Counted from the first letter of the stretch, positions 1-9,979 are shown. The stretch is DNA of 64,000 nucleotides from Lineolata rhizophorae (GCA_010093515.1 MU001676.1:29688-93687), one strand, 5' to 3'. The notes: generated by a model from the letters alone, not told the origin. Made by a program: numbers and translations.

Positions 1-596
1 TGGTGTTAAGGTCGTCTTAGCTTCGACCGCAGGCTTCTAGACCACGGCACCGCGACGAGGTGCGAGCTTGCCGCCGGGAGAAACTGCAGTCCTAGCCTGT
101 CGCCGTTGAAGCTGGAAGCGTAGAGAGCAAGATACTGCAATCCAAGTTTCGCGGATGTATAGGCGAGAAAAATAGCGAAAATGTAGTAGAGGAGGCAAAA
201 ACTGTGGGGAAGAAGAGGGCAAGACGGCGTGAAGAAGAAGCGCAGAGGGTTGTGGGAGGAAGATGGTAAAGAGAAAAGGCGACGAGGAGCGCGATCTTCG
301 TGCGGGGCGGTCCGAGCCGAATCGGGTCGATGCTTCATTGCCAAGACTGTCGCGGTCTGAAACACAAGCAAAAACTCCCGTAGAAGAGCCTTGAATTCTA
401 GCTCATTGACAAGAACTTGCACGAAGAAAGTAAGAGGAAAGAGACGGAGGTAGAAAAGTGGACGGAAGCAGGTTTAAGTACATTTGTCGGGAAAGTTCTG
501 AGCGCCCGTGATGCAAGATAGATCGTGATCTACCAGTAACCAAGAAAGGCGAATTTGCCAATGTAATACTCGCCGTGATCCAACCAGTAACACTGT
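1..596. other. Window edge, no supported gene
   Basis: I see no convincing gene here. A 138-codon minus-strand open frame (422 to 6) has a hydrophobic middle section, but it lacks a recognisable domain, has no clear splice partner and runs close to the window edge. The motif ATAGATC/GATCTA recurs around 520-540 and continues into the repeats that follow, so this stretch may be the flank of a repetitive element. Confidence 0.3.
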
Positions 597-748
597 CGAG
601 CGTCACAGAGCGTACGGTGTCAAACAGAGTGTGTATTTGAGGTTAAGGTTGCAGAGTGTAGGTGAAACTGCACTCTGCGATCTATGTAAGCTGCACGCTA
701 GACCGGGGCCGGCATTGCTTGGCCCCGAACTCACGTGACTATTGCTGA
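597..748 (+). repeat. Direct repeat, copy 1 (~150 bp)
   Basis: This block matches the block at 968-1118 along its whole length. Shared landmarks in the same order are GAGCGTCACAGAG, GTGTCAAACA, GGTTGCAGAGT, ACTCTGCGATCTA, GCTGCACG and CCGGGGCCGGCATT, ending near GAGCTCAC/GAACTCAC. By eye the copies are roughly 80% alike, with small indels. They could be diverged solo LTRs, parts of a non-autonomous element, or a local tandem duplication with a spacer. I see no flanking target-site duplication. Confidence 0.75.
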
Positions 749-967
749 CGCACAATCAGCATAGATCAGAAGTCACGTTATAACGTGAAGTGACCCGCGG
801 TCAGATCGTGATTTACAGTCCCGTGACAGTCCCCACTTGGGATACTCTACGCCGAAAAAATGTAACACGCCAAAAAGACAGCCATTCTGACTTGGCCGAA
901 GCATTTCGTGACTCTCTCTCTCTCATGTGGCCAGAGGCTGCATAGCTTCCGGACCACCTAAATATGT

Positions 968-1118
968 TGAGCGTCACAGAGTGTACTGTGTCAAACACAG
1001 TGTATTAGGTGAGGTTGCAGAGTAAGAGGTAAGCTCTACTCTGCGATCTACGTATGCTGCACGGAGCGAAACCGGGGCCGGCATTACGTGGCCCTGAGCT
1101 CACATGCTACTGCTGCCA
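968..1118 (+). repeat. Direct repeat, copy 2 (~150 bp)
   Basis: Second copy of the repeat at 597-748, in the same orientation and 371 bp downstream. The 219-bp spacer contains an (AG/CT)n run near 911-924 and palindromic CACGTTATAACGTG near 774. The sequence after this copy (1119-1290) again carries several TAGATC motifs, so the repetitive character extends beyond the aligned part. Confidence 0.75.
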
Positions 1119-1788
1119 TTCATGATATCCACGACAAAATCTATCATGTGACTTCAGATCTATACGGCTCAGGCTAGGATCATGCTTAGAGTGATAGGTC
1201 TAGTGTTACCATAGATCCACTAACCTATGGTTATGGTGCTAACGTTACTAGGCACATTCACCTATAGATCACGGTTTCTAGCATCACTATCGGTTCAGAA
1301 CTCGCTCGCCAAATTTGCTTAAAGCTGCCTCCCTTCTCTTCTTGTTCTCCTCTCCGTCCTTCCTGTTCTCTCTTCGTGCCAGCTCTACAGGCAGCCAGAA
1401 CACGGGTCTTCTTTCCAAGCCTCTGCCTGCGCCTTAACACTCTAATACTTTCTGCCTAGACTAGGTATTCTAGCTCGCAGGCACCTGTCTTCGGAATTGT
1501 TTCTGGTTCTCTTTCACGATTATCTCACCCATCAGGCTGGAGCGCGCCCTCTTCGCTTGCTCTACGCGGTGCTCTCACTAGAGCGACGTTCCGCGGCCTC
1601 ACTCCGCGCCTTCCTGGTAGTTACAAGCCTCCGCACACTTAACAGACCACAAAAAAATTTACTTCCGTCTGATACAAGTACGCGTCTTCGTCCACGCCCA
1701 GTCCTCCCTCTCTTTTCTTTTCCACCTTTAGGCAACATTGCACAGGGCATTTCTTGCTTGCTCACTACGCATCTACAAGAGGAAGAGA
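1119..1788 (+). promoter_or_regulatory. Pyrimidine-rich leader upstream of the decayed Cys/His gene
   Basis: From about 1330 to 1780 the plus strand is rich in CT tracts, as fungal promoters and 5' leaders often are, and it runs straight into the ATG at 1789. I see no clear TATA box. If the repeats are part of a mobile element, this could be its leader. Short open frames on both strands here look incidental. Confidence 0.3.
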
Positions 1789-2662
1789 ATGGGTAAGCGG
1801 CCGGCAAACCTTGCGGAGGACGATGGGCCCAACAAACGGAAGAAAACCCCAGACGAGAAGGTAAATCCTGTGTATCAGTGGATTTGAAGAATGCATCGAT
1901 GCTGACTGGCCCAGGCGGCCGAATTTCACCAGATCTGGGACAGAAGGTGTTTAATTTGCCACGGTACAATCATCGCGAGTCGGGCTGTACCAGCCAGTGC
2001 AAGGCATGCGGCGTTTCGAATGCCTCCTCGCACCTCCGTCATCCGCCTTCCGGGCCGTGCCAAAAGTTTCAAACTATGTGGCAGAGCAAGTTCGGGTGGA
2101 CGGAACAAGACTTTGATGAACGTTGGAATGCCCGTTGGACGCATTGGGGTCAGATCCAGGCCCGCAATTCAGGAGTCGACCCTTCTCCTGTGCTAGCTGA
2201 GCAGCGAATCAATGAGCTTAACGACAGCATCAACAAACTTTCCCAACAGCTACCCGAGATGATTAACCAACAAGCGTTAAACACCCAAGCCATAGGAGCA
2301 CAGGGGAACAATCATGCTGCTGAGCTTACAGCCCTGAGGAACGAGTTTACTGGCGCCCGTCGCCAGCTCGATGACAGAGTCAGGCGGCTAGAGCTAGAAG
2401 CTTACCCCAGCGAACAACTGCCAGGTATACAACCAGCGCGCCGCGCTATTTTAATGAGCACGATACCTTTCGCCATGGCTCTCCGGCGGCGCAGTCTACT
2501 CGCCCTATAGGCGAGCGTGACGAAGCTGCGTACTCGCCGTCTCCGGCGCCGACAGCATATGCGCCTCGTATCATATACGATGCAAATGACGACGCACCAG
2601 AATCTCTTCCGCCCGTCGCTCGTAGCCGCTTGCGTTATGATGCCTATGGACAATATCAGTAA
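1789..2662 (+). pseudogene. Decayed gene for a Cys/His zinc-binding-like protein
   Basis: A start at 1789 gives 24 codons with a lysine-rich nuclear-signal-like stretch (NKRKK). A good intron follows (1861-1914; GTAAAT donor, GCTGAC branch, CCAG acceptor). The next exon opens with CLICHG, but the natural continuation (CTSQCKACG, then a His and a further Cys) lies in another frame, so a 1-nt shift is needed near 1945-1965. That frame then encodes a coiled-coil-like stretch to about 2424. A third frame carries a plausible Pro/Ala/Tyr-rich tail ending at the TAA at 2660-2662. The pattern C-x2-C ... C-x3-C-x2-C ... H ... C suggests a zinc knuckle or ribbon. It may derive from a retroelement gag-like gene or a fungal-specific family; I do not recognise it. 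Two frame changes make it a pseudogene or a misassembled gene. Confidence 0.5.
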
Positions 2663-3497
2663 GAGTAAGCACGGCGACAATACCACCATTGCCCCGACAT
2701 CGCTGTCGCCTACTCATGCTTACCCTTTTCAAGTACGGTAGAGGAGCGCGATGCAGCAGGAGCGGTAGACAAATTCCTAGCATTTGGTACATGGCTCACC
2801 AGGGTTACATAACGCCACACCCCCCGGCGTCTCTGTCTTAAGTAGTCTTTTTCCTAATCCGAACAGCACATCAATATCATGAGTGCACCCTCCCATAATA
2901 TTTCCACCAAAAGTCATCCTGCTTTACTCTCAAACTTTCCTTTCATTACCTTTCTACCCTTTCTAGTTCTCCTAGCCTAGACAAGTTAATACAATGGAGA
3001 TAGTAGAACCTACAACCTACCCTTTCAAGCGAAGTAATGAGGTTGTGAAAAGATATCACGTTCTTCACGTTCTTGCTTAACTTCATTCTCCATACCTAAT
3101 CCAGGTAAAAGTTAGGGAATAACCCTAGTCCACTAAATCAAAATAGAATTTTGGTGACATAATAATATCAAGAGGAGTATCGTACGAGAGGAGTATGTTA
3201 GTGTAGTGTAAGACTATTTGCCTTAATTGTCACTTCAGGACTCTAAAACAATTTATGCTATTGCCTATCCATTTGCTAAGGCCCTAAGGGGGGGCAAAGA
3301 AAAGGTTGAAAAAGCGTTCTCTAGAACAAGTCCATGTGCCTGTAGTCGATTCACCCCGCAAAATCACGCAGATATCGAAGCTGACGTTCCTCTTCACGTC
3401 CTCTAGTTCCTATGTTCCCTAGTTTATAGAACCCCGACTACCGGTCTTCCGACCGCGTAGCTGTCGCACCGGAAGCGTAGCTAGGACGCGAATAATC
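2663..3497. other. Gene-free AT-rich stretch
   Basis: No supported gene. The stretch is AT-rich with CT tracts near 2930-2970 and a short G run near 3290. It separates the decayed gene from the first small secreted protein gene. Confidence 0.5.
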
Positions 3498-3854
3498 TCA
3501 ACGCGACGGCCTCGCAGTGAAGCAGGACGTCAATGAGATGACGTTCAAACAGAGCCGAGCACTTGGCTTGATGTTATTGGCGGTATGTAACGTTATGAGT
3601 CCTTTTTTGTGGTCAAAGGAGGAGCAACCACTCTCGCCGCAAATTTGGCCAGACAGGCTCGCGCCGTTCGTGAAGCCACCAGAGCCATCGAAGCACATAG
3701 ATCCGCTAAATTCCTGGCCGAAGGCTTCGATGGTCGCCGTTTTGCAAAATGTTTCCTTGATGGTTATGTGGCCGTCGGTAGCAGAACGGGTCTGTCCCCA
3801 CGCCACAAACAAAGTGAGACAGAACAAAGTGATCACCCAATTTTCGGTCTTCAT
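3498..3854 (-). CDS. Small secreted six-cysteine protein (effector candidate)
   Basis: An intronless 118-residue protein. Residues 1-25 look like a classical signal peptide: a short charged start, a hydrophobic core (VITLFCLTLFVAW) and a small residue at the likely cleavage site (RSA). The mature part of about 93 residues has six cysteines, enough for three disulfides, and no membrane segment or retention signal. I recognise no family. In plant- or insect-associated fungi, small signal-bearing cysteine-rich proteins in gene-poor AT-rich DNA are often effectors, antimicrobial proteins or wall proteins. That is knowledge of the class, not evidence for this gene. A plus-strand frame across the same DNA (3517-3909) is less natural and is treated as a shadow. 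Confidence 0.55.
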   Translation of the reverse strand: MKTENWVITLFCLTLFVAWGQTRSATDGHITIKETFCKTATIEAFGQEFSGSMCFDGSGGFTNGASLSGQICGESGCSSFDHKKGLITLHTANNIKPSARLCLNVISLTSCFTARPSR

Positions 3855-5354
3855 AATGACTCCTATTTCAAAGCGTGGGATTATACGAATACTAAGGACC
3901 TATGAATGAACCGTGTCATATTTATTTGTTTTGGAACTGCGGCCTTCCAGGAACAATGCGCTACGGCGATTGTACTCATTAGAGTCATAAAGGGTCAATA
4001 TTTAGGCCCGCAACGGCAGACAACAAAAATATGCGCTGACTATGCTCTGGGCTGCTATTTAGTTAGTAAAACGGCTTCGCATGGTGTATGAAATCACTTT
4101 ACATTCAACTTGTTCAGACTGAAATGAGTGCATTGTTATAGCGTGGCCAATATGGAAGGAAGTCGATATGACTGGATGCAAAATTAAGCACGTAGTTAGT
4201 TATCTACCGTCTTAATCAACTCATACGTGTCAGGCCGTGTTTATCCAGTAGAGATAACGACTGCTCATACAGCTATTCTCCAGCGATAGTGCTTCTCGAG
4301 AACGACATAGAATTGCTATTTAGCATGAAGGTCATCTACCGAATCCACCAACTTCACCAAGGATAGCCACATATTTGTTTGCTACCTGCGTGAAATTTGC
4401 TTGAAATAAGTTTTATTAAAACATCTCTTCGCCGGACGTGCCTACAGTTCTTTGTCTGAGGGTAGAGGCGTTTGTTCTCCACGAATAGTACTTTACAAAT
4501 TGAAGTTTATATTCATTGTTAGAAATTAGAAGAATATTTGATGAACAATGCTCTTGCTCAATGAGGAAGAAAAAAAAAAGGAAGAAAACATGTATAACTC
4601 TGTGCCTAGGTTAATTTTTAATCTGATTTGCTACAAGGACATTGAATGAGTGCGCAGCAGAATATCTTGAGTTGGGTAATTCGACCTACCTTAATTATGT
4701 GCGAATATCTATCACAATGAGCAAAGTGAACTAGATAAGCACCACTCTACAAACCTTGGCAGTACAATATTTGAGTTACAAAGTTCTGCCCTAGCCTAAA
4801 CCACAAGCATAATCATTTAGTTTTGTTATCCCGACATATTAGGTTCAAGCCTATTCTTCCGCGCTATACTATAGCATCCGTGCTCTGAGAGCCCAGAGTC
4901 CTCCATATCGCCCAAGCACTCGGAGTATCGATCTAAGCAGAGGTACAATGCCATAACGTCACTAAAATGTTTCTTGCGTTCTAACATTACGTTTACCTAT
5001 CCACCTTATTGTTTCACGGTCAACACCCGACCATCATTGCACGACAGAAACTTCCAAGGCTAGTCCAATGTCTGCAATAAAGCATAATTGTGAGTGTGTA
5101 ATATCTGGAAGAACTTGTCTATAGTGAATGCGCCATCACTTTACTCCGAAAGACAACCACTTCGGAAGGAACCCCAATTATGGTTGCCATACAGTTTCAA
5201 GACCAAAGTAGTGAGAAACATAGGGTCCGTACTTCCCCTTGGCTAAGAGATGCTCCGAATAATTCTCTAGCGATGTGAAATTTGATAGGAAACCGTGCTC
5301 TTTCTCCCGTCAATAACAAAACATTGTCGTAGCACTGAATTCAAAGATACCCGC
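3855..5354. other. AT-rich gene-free stretch
   Basis: About 1.5 kb with no supported gene. It is AT-rich with many stops in all frames and a poly-A tract near 4567-4578. It has the look of the AT-rich compartments of fungal genomes where repeats have decayed, but no recognisable transposon protein remains. Confidence 0.5.
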
Positions 5355-5732
5355 TCAAGCGCACCAGTCACCACCACCTTTGTCGACGCAATCGGTGCAC
5401 GGGTACATCGGATCGAGGCCACCGCCAAGAGCCTTGGTCGTCTCGTCGCAGCGGTAGAGGGTCTCACGGATGACGTTGGGGTTCCAAGCGATCGTTCGAG
5501 CGCCGGACTGGTCGCGGATCTCTTCGTAGGTCCAATCTGCGTTTGGAACGTGAGGGGTAAAGTGCATTGAGCATGACGCTGTAAAGATGTAAAATAAAAT
5601 GTGGCATGACTGACCATAGGTGTCGACGAGGGTCTTGCCGCAGTAAAGGGTGTTGTGCTCGCAGGCGCCGTTGTCAGCAGCCGCAAGGGAAGATGCAATG
5701 GCGAGGACCAAGGACGCACTGGAGAACTTCAT
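5355..5732 (-). CDS. Small secreted cysteine-rich protein (effector candidate)
   Basis: The start at 5732 gives a clear signal peptide (residues 1 to about 19, hydrophobic, ending LAAA), then a small protein. I predict one intron (5614-5537, 78 bp; GTCAGT donor, GCAG acceptor). It is phase 1 and a multiple of three, so the frame stays open whether or not it is removed. The spliced product has 99 residues and six cysteines after the signal (ACEH, YCGK, YRCDE, PCTDC, DWCA). The retained form has 125 residues and two more cysteines. The layout, Cys near the start, YCG, Trp/Tyr-rich middle and paired Cys near the C-terminus, is common among ascomycete small secreted proteins. No enzyme motif was seen. 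Confidence 0.6.
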   Translation of the reverse strand: MKFSSASLVLAIASSLAAADNGACEHNTLYCGKTLVDTYGQSCHILFYIFTASCSMHFTPHVPNADWTYEEIRDQSGARTIAWNPNVIRETLYRCDETTKALGGGLDPMYPCTDCVDKGGGDWCA

Positions 5733-6364
5733 TTTTCTTCAAGGGATTATGGAAGTGCTTGAGACAGTGTACAAGGCTTATGTTTGGGCGGGTGGCGTGA
5801 AGTTGTGGACGTGGGAAGGAGAATGTAGGGATGGGCATTCCAGAGTTATCGAATCCCTAGGCATATGCGGGAAGCGGAAAGCGAGAAACATGTAGCGCCT
5901 TCCTTTGCTCCATGATGCTCATCACTTAATGTTGGCGAACGGAGGGAGTCCCACTAGTCCAACATCGGAAGGCCTAGCTGCCTGCGAGTGCAGTTTAGAT
6001 TGGCAGCCGCCACTTTTCTCAAGTTCAAAAGCGAGGGTGACGGTGAAGGACGCGGAATTGCATGGAACTCGCCATTGGAAGGTACCTAAGGTGCCTATGC
6101 ATCCAGACAAGGTCCCACTTCTCGCACCTTGCGGCGCGACTAGAATAAATGACTGACTTAGATATGACCTGGGCCTCGTTCTAGAATGCGTAGAATGGCT
6201 GATCTCCGTGATCTCACAATATAATCGAAGCGTCGATACTTCGAAGTAAAGGAGGGTATAAAACATCGGCCCTTGCTATTTAGACAAGCGATCGTCAAAC
6301 GTGACGAACTTTCTAGACTATATACAAATAATATCTCTACACAAACACGTAATTCTACACGCAC
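5733..6364. other. Intergenic, upstream of the secreted-protein gene
   Basis: No supported gene. It contains the promoter of the minus-strand gene starting at 5732 and the 3' flank of the ABC gene ending at 6365. The open frames at 5905-6156 (+) and 6266-5922 (-) have no recognisable features. Confidence 0.4.
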
Positions 6365-8557
6365 TTACTTCATCCCCCAAATCGTCCTCCACCCGCTCGG
6401 ATCCAACTCCAGTGCACCATGCAGCCTCCCGAACCGCGGTGCGCCCTTGCCGGGCTCCGGCAAGCACAGCCACTCCCTCACGCAGCCGGGGACTTCGACC
6501 ATGTTGTGGCTGACGACTAGCAGCGCCTGACGGTCGAGCAGGCCCTCCATCTTGGCCAGACCAAAGCGGCTGACGAAGCTCTCAGCGACGACGAGGCCGC
6601 GCTCGCGCCCGCCGCGCTCGCCCGCGCCCTCGCCCTCGCCCGCGTCCACCATTTCCGAGCGGACAGTCCTGCGCTCGCCGTGCGCGAGGAACAGAAGGCA
6701 CTTGTTGCGGGCGGCGGGGTCCATGCCGGAGAAGGCCTCGTCGAGGACGAGCAGGTCGGGGTGGCGGACGACGGCGCGGAGGAAGAGGGCGACGCGCTGG
6801 GCGGCGAAGGGCAGGTCGGCGAAGCGGAGCGCGTCGGCCCAGTCGAGGCGCGCCGGGTCGGCGGCCTCGGCCTCGAGCGCGCGCCGGATCTTGGTCGCCT
6901 GCACGGCGCGCAGGCTCGCGCTGGCGCTGGGGAACTGCGTCAGCTCGCGCACCGCGGACGGCGCGTAGGATGGGTTGAGCTCGGGGTCGAACCACCGCAG
7001 ACAGGCCTCGACTTTGAGGTCCGCTGCATAGTCCAGAGCCGGCTTGGAGAGCGGCGTGTCTGCCCAGGCGGACTCGACCGTCTGCCGCACGGTCAGCTGG
7101 CGCGGAAAGTAGGTGTGAACTTCCGGGGAGGAGTGCCCGGTGAGCTTCTGGATGTCGAAGTAGGAGAGGCCTGGGGCGCCCGGCTTGGGTAGGCGGGATT
7201 GCTGGAAGAGGCGCATGGGAGCCGAATAGGACTGCGGATGGTCAGAAGTGAGTAGGGAAAGGAGCGTCGTCTTTCCCGAGCCATTGGGGCCGAAGATTCC
7301 CCATCGCTGGCCCCGTCGTACGGTCCACCATAGACCTTGCTTGGGCTCAGGAGAACCCTCGACAGGTTGATTCCAGCCACCTAGAGCCGTTTGGTCTCCG
7401 TACTGGACTTTGACGCCTTCCATTTCCACCACTGGATCTCCCAGAGTCGGTCGACGCTGGTCACGCTCCGGAAATCCGTCTTTACTGACGACTCGATCTG
7501 GCGCCACGTCATCAGTTGCCTCGTCATCAGACTTCATACAGTACTTTAGCCCGAGCGACTCCGCGTCGGCACCTTCCTGCAGGACCTTCTCGAACATCCT
7601 CTTCTTGTGGCTGAGGCCCTTTGTTCCTTTGACCAGGTGCGAATTTAGAATCTTAGCTAGCGTGCGGTACCGCGACCCTTGGAGGACGACGCGGTAGTCG
7701 GCATCCAGCTGGACGAGGTGCGTGACCCACTCCGGGACCTGATCAGGCGTCCTGGCCGATAGCAAGACGCGGGGCTCGCGCGCGAAAGCCATGTTGTACA
7801 GGAGGCCGGATAGCTCCTCAGCCGTGGGCGGGTCGAGGCCCATGAAGGGCGCGTCGATGAGCAGCAGCTCGGGCTCGCCCAGCAGCGCCTTGGCGATGCG
7901 GGCCCGGCGCGTCTGCCCGTTGCTCAGGCTGCTGACGGGCATGTCGAGCAGGTCGCGCAGGCGCAGCTGGTCGACGACGCGGGCCAGCAGGCGTTCCGGT
8001 GGCTTTTCGCGCGCCCACAGCCGCTCGTCCATGTTGAGCTGCGTGTGGCCGTCGAGGTAGGCCCGGACGGAGAAGTCGTCGACCTCGCGGTGGCTCTCGT
8101 AGCGCTGGCTGAGGTAGGCGCCGCGCGTGGCGGAGCCGCCGAGGCCGCCGCGCTGCGCGTCGAAGCCGACGTACTTGATGGCGGTGAGGGGGTCCAGGGC
8201 GCGGCCATGCCTCTTGACGATGTCCGGATGCGACAGGAACGGGTACGAGCGCGCGCCCTGCGGCGCGCAGTGGTGCTGCCCGCGCAGCACCTCGAAGAAG
8301 GCCGTCGCGGCCGCCGACGAGGCGCTCAGCACGGCCCACAGCTCGGGCGCGTAGTAGACGGGCCGCGACTGCAGCGTGAAGCTGCAGTTGGGGAACAGCG
8401 GCGGGTTCGCGGCGCCATGATGGCCGAGGCCGCCCGGCGTCGATGGCGGCGGGACGGCGGCGGGGTGGTGCCGGTAGAAGGTGGCACTCGCGATGCGGAC
8501 GATGGGCGGCTTGCTGGGCGGCTTGGCGGGGTGCCTCCTGGGTCTGGGGACGCGCAT
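6365..8557 (-). CDS. ABC-type ATPase with two nucleotide-binding domains, no membrane part (YDR061W-like)
   Basis: The open frame runs from 8743, but I choose the internal ATG at 8557 (730 residues). The first 62 codons are low-complexity, and the short basic leader MRVPRPRRHPAKPP directly precedes the first domain and could act as a mitochondrial presequence. NBD1 (about residues 20-330) has a signature-like LSNGQ and a Walker B (LLLIDAPFMGLDP), but its P-loop region reads LSASSAAATAF, without the GKT. NBD2 (about 370-690) has an intact Walker A (GPNGSGKTT), a degenerate signature (DLPFAAQR) and Walker B/D-loop LLVLDEAFSGMDP. There are no transmembrane helices. The order matches soluble fungal ABC proteins like yeast YDR061W, whose role is not well known. 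No intron is needed. Confidence 0.85.
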   Translation of the reverse strand: MRVPRPRRHPAKPPSKPPIVRIASATFYRHHPAAVPPPSTPGGLGHHGAANPPLFPNCSFTLQSRPVYYAPELWAVLSASSAAATAFFEVLRGQHHCAPQGARSYPFLSHPDIVKRHGRALDPLTAIKYVGFDAQRGGLGGSATRGAYLSQRYESHREVDDFSVRAYLDGHTQLNMDERLWAREKPPERLLARVVDQLRLRDLLDMPVSSLSNGQTRRARIAKALLGEPELLLIDAPFMGLDPPTAEELSGLLYNMAFAREPRVLLSARTPDQVPEWVTHLVQLDADYRVVLQGSRYRTLAKILNSHLVKGTKGLSHKKRMFEKVLQEGADAESLGLKYCMKSDDEATDDVAPDRVVSKDGFPERDQRRPTLGDPVVEMEGVKVQYGDQTALGGWNQPVEGSPEPKQGLWWTVRRGQRWGIFGPNGSGKTTLLSLLTSDHPQSYSAPMRLFQQSRLPKPGAPGLSYFDIQKLTGHSSPEVHTYFPRQLTVRQTVESAWADTPLSKPALDYAADLKVEACLRWFDPELNPSYAPSAVRELTQFPSASASLRAVQATKIRRALEAEAADPARLDWADALRFADLPFAAQRVALFLRAVVRHPDLLVLDEAFSGMDPAARNKCLLFLAHGERRTVRSEMVDAGEGEGAGERGGRERGLVVAESFVSRFGLAKMEGLLDRQALLVVSHNMVEVPGCVREWLCLPEPGKGAPRFGRLHGALELDPSGWRTIWGMK

Positions 8558-8774
8558 CGCTCGTCGGGCGCGTGGGCGAGCCTCGCGGGCCTCGTGGTGT
8601 TGGCGCAGGCGCGCCGGGGCGCTGCGCTGCGCTCCCCCCCTCCCCTGACGTCGCGCACACCGGTATGCCGAGGTCCAGCGCCCATTGCCGGCGTCAGTGT
8701 GGCGCCCGCTGCTCCACATTGTTTGCCCGTCGGATAGCTGCAATAGCTTCTAGCTTTGTCCAAATACAAGCGCC
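8558..8774. promoter_or_regulatory. Shared divergent promoter region
   Basis: Only about 217 bp separate the chosen ABC start (8557, minus) from the small spliced gene (8775, plus). The two genes therefore probably share a bidirectional promoter. This also argues against the longer ABC start at 8743, which would leave 31 bp. Confidence 0.4.
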
Positions 8775-9224
8775 ATGTTCCCAGCATTGCAGCCCACTCG
8801 GCCAACCGTGAGTCTGTCCAGCTAGGTTCAAAGAGGCTGCTGACCCGGCCACCAGCACCCCTCGCCGCCGCGACCATCTCCGGCGTCCCAGCAACAAGTC
8901 AGACCGGTCCAGTCCGCCGCGCCGCACGACTCCAATGCGCCGGCGGCGCTCCCGTTCGACAAACCAAGGAATCAACTGGAAGCCATGCCGCCGTTTCAAG
9001 CGCCTCCCGCACTTCAGCCCTCTCAAGTCGCAGCCCGGAGCATCCCCGCTCCGCCGCCGTACAACAGCGCAACCCGACACCCCGTCTTCTTCGGCAGCAG
9101 CCTCCGCCAATCGCCGTTCCCCATGGGAGCGGCGCTGGGCCACGAAGTGAGCCCCGTGGCGCATGGATACATCTTCCACGAGGGCAGGCCGGGCACGGGA
9201 TCCGGAGGGCAGACGAAGCTTTAA
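8775..9224 (+). CDS. Small proline/glutamine-rich fungal protein, spliced (unknown function)
   Basis: A two-exon gene. Exon 1 (8775-8807) gives 11 codons starting MFPALQPTRPT. The intron is 8808-8855 (48 bp; GTGAGT donor, GCTGAC branch, CCAG acceptor). Exon 2 (8856-9224) stays in frame to TAA. The product has 133 residues. The N-terminal two thirds is Pro/Gln/Ala/Ser-rich and probably disordered. The C-terminal ~50 residues look more constrained (FFGSSLRQSPFPMG, then GHEVSPVAHGYIFHEGRPG) and would be the part to search with. The phase match, perfect splice signals and absence of stops support the model. I do not recognise the family. It is divergent from the ABC ATPase. Confidence 0.6.
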
Positions 9225-9979
9225 GCCACCGAAGAATCGACCGGTTGAAAGTTGAAGAGGGGCATTAGCGGCTTCGCCTCGCCAAGTCGACTGCGGAGGT
9301 CGGCGCCACATGACTTACCACTCTCAGCAGACATACACCTTCACGCCGTGCTCAAAAGCGCGTTTGCAATTGGTCCGCCTTCTGTGTCGAGTTGACGGAG
9401 ATTGAGTTACGTTGGCGTACCTTAACAACCGGCAATGGACCTCCACTCGGCTTCGGAGCCCTGTTTGATTACCAGTTACATGCTCGAACCGGTCGCAATG
9501 CGGATGTTGCACAAGTTTTCAACAGAACTGCAGAAGTTGGTGAGGACTGCCATACTTCCTCCAGGCGAGCCGAGCGGTTTTGTGGTCACATGTATGAGGC
9601 GTCACTAGGGTTCGACCAATGTACTTATAACCACCTTGATACTCCGCTGACATTCATGATATATGCTCTTTGCTCGAGCTGGTAGACCGATCCATGATTG
9701 AAAACCATGGTGGAAGCATCTACATGTGGTCAATGGTTGAGATGCTTGCCTGCGATCAATGCCAATCAACCCTCAGCCATTCATATCAAGCGCAAAGCAA
9801 AGCTGCAAGACGTCGTTCAAGCCAAAAGCACGACAAGTAACAAACCGCGCCGCGACACGGGGGCGCGGCTGCAGATCCTACCGAAGCATGCGTATATACA
9901 ATGCAATAGCACAGCAAGAAATCATACCGGACCACTTATCCGACCTCGACTCTCACATCTAGCCGCCACGACGCCGGCA
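9225..9979. other. Intergenic between convergent genes
   Basis: No supported gene. This holds the 3' flanks of the small plus-strand gene and of the complex I subunit gene. The plus-strand frames 9392-9685 and 9698-10075 lack recognisable features, and the second overlaps exon 2 of the complex I gene. Confidence 0.45.

Noticed and set aside
3517-3909. 130-codon plus-strand frame opposite the first secreted protein gene
   Set aside because: It is the reverse of a frame with a good signal peptide and regular cysteines, and has no features of its own.
8558-8743. Upstream start for the ABC protein at 8743
   Set aside because: The extra 62 residues are low-complexity and would leave 31 bp to the divergent gene. 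The ATG at 8557 gives a plausible short presequence directly before the domain.
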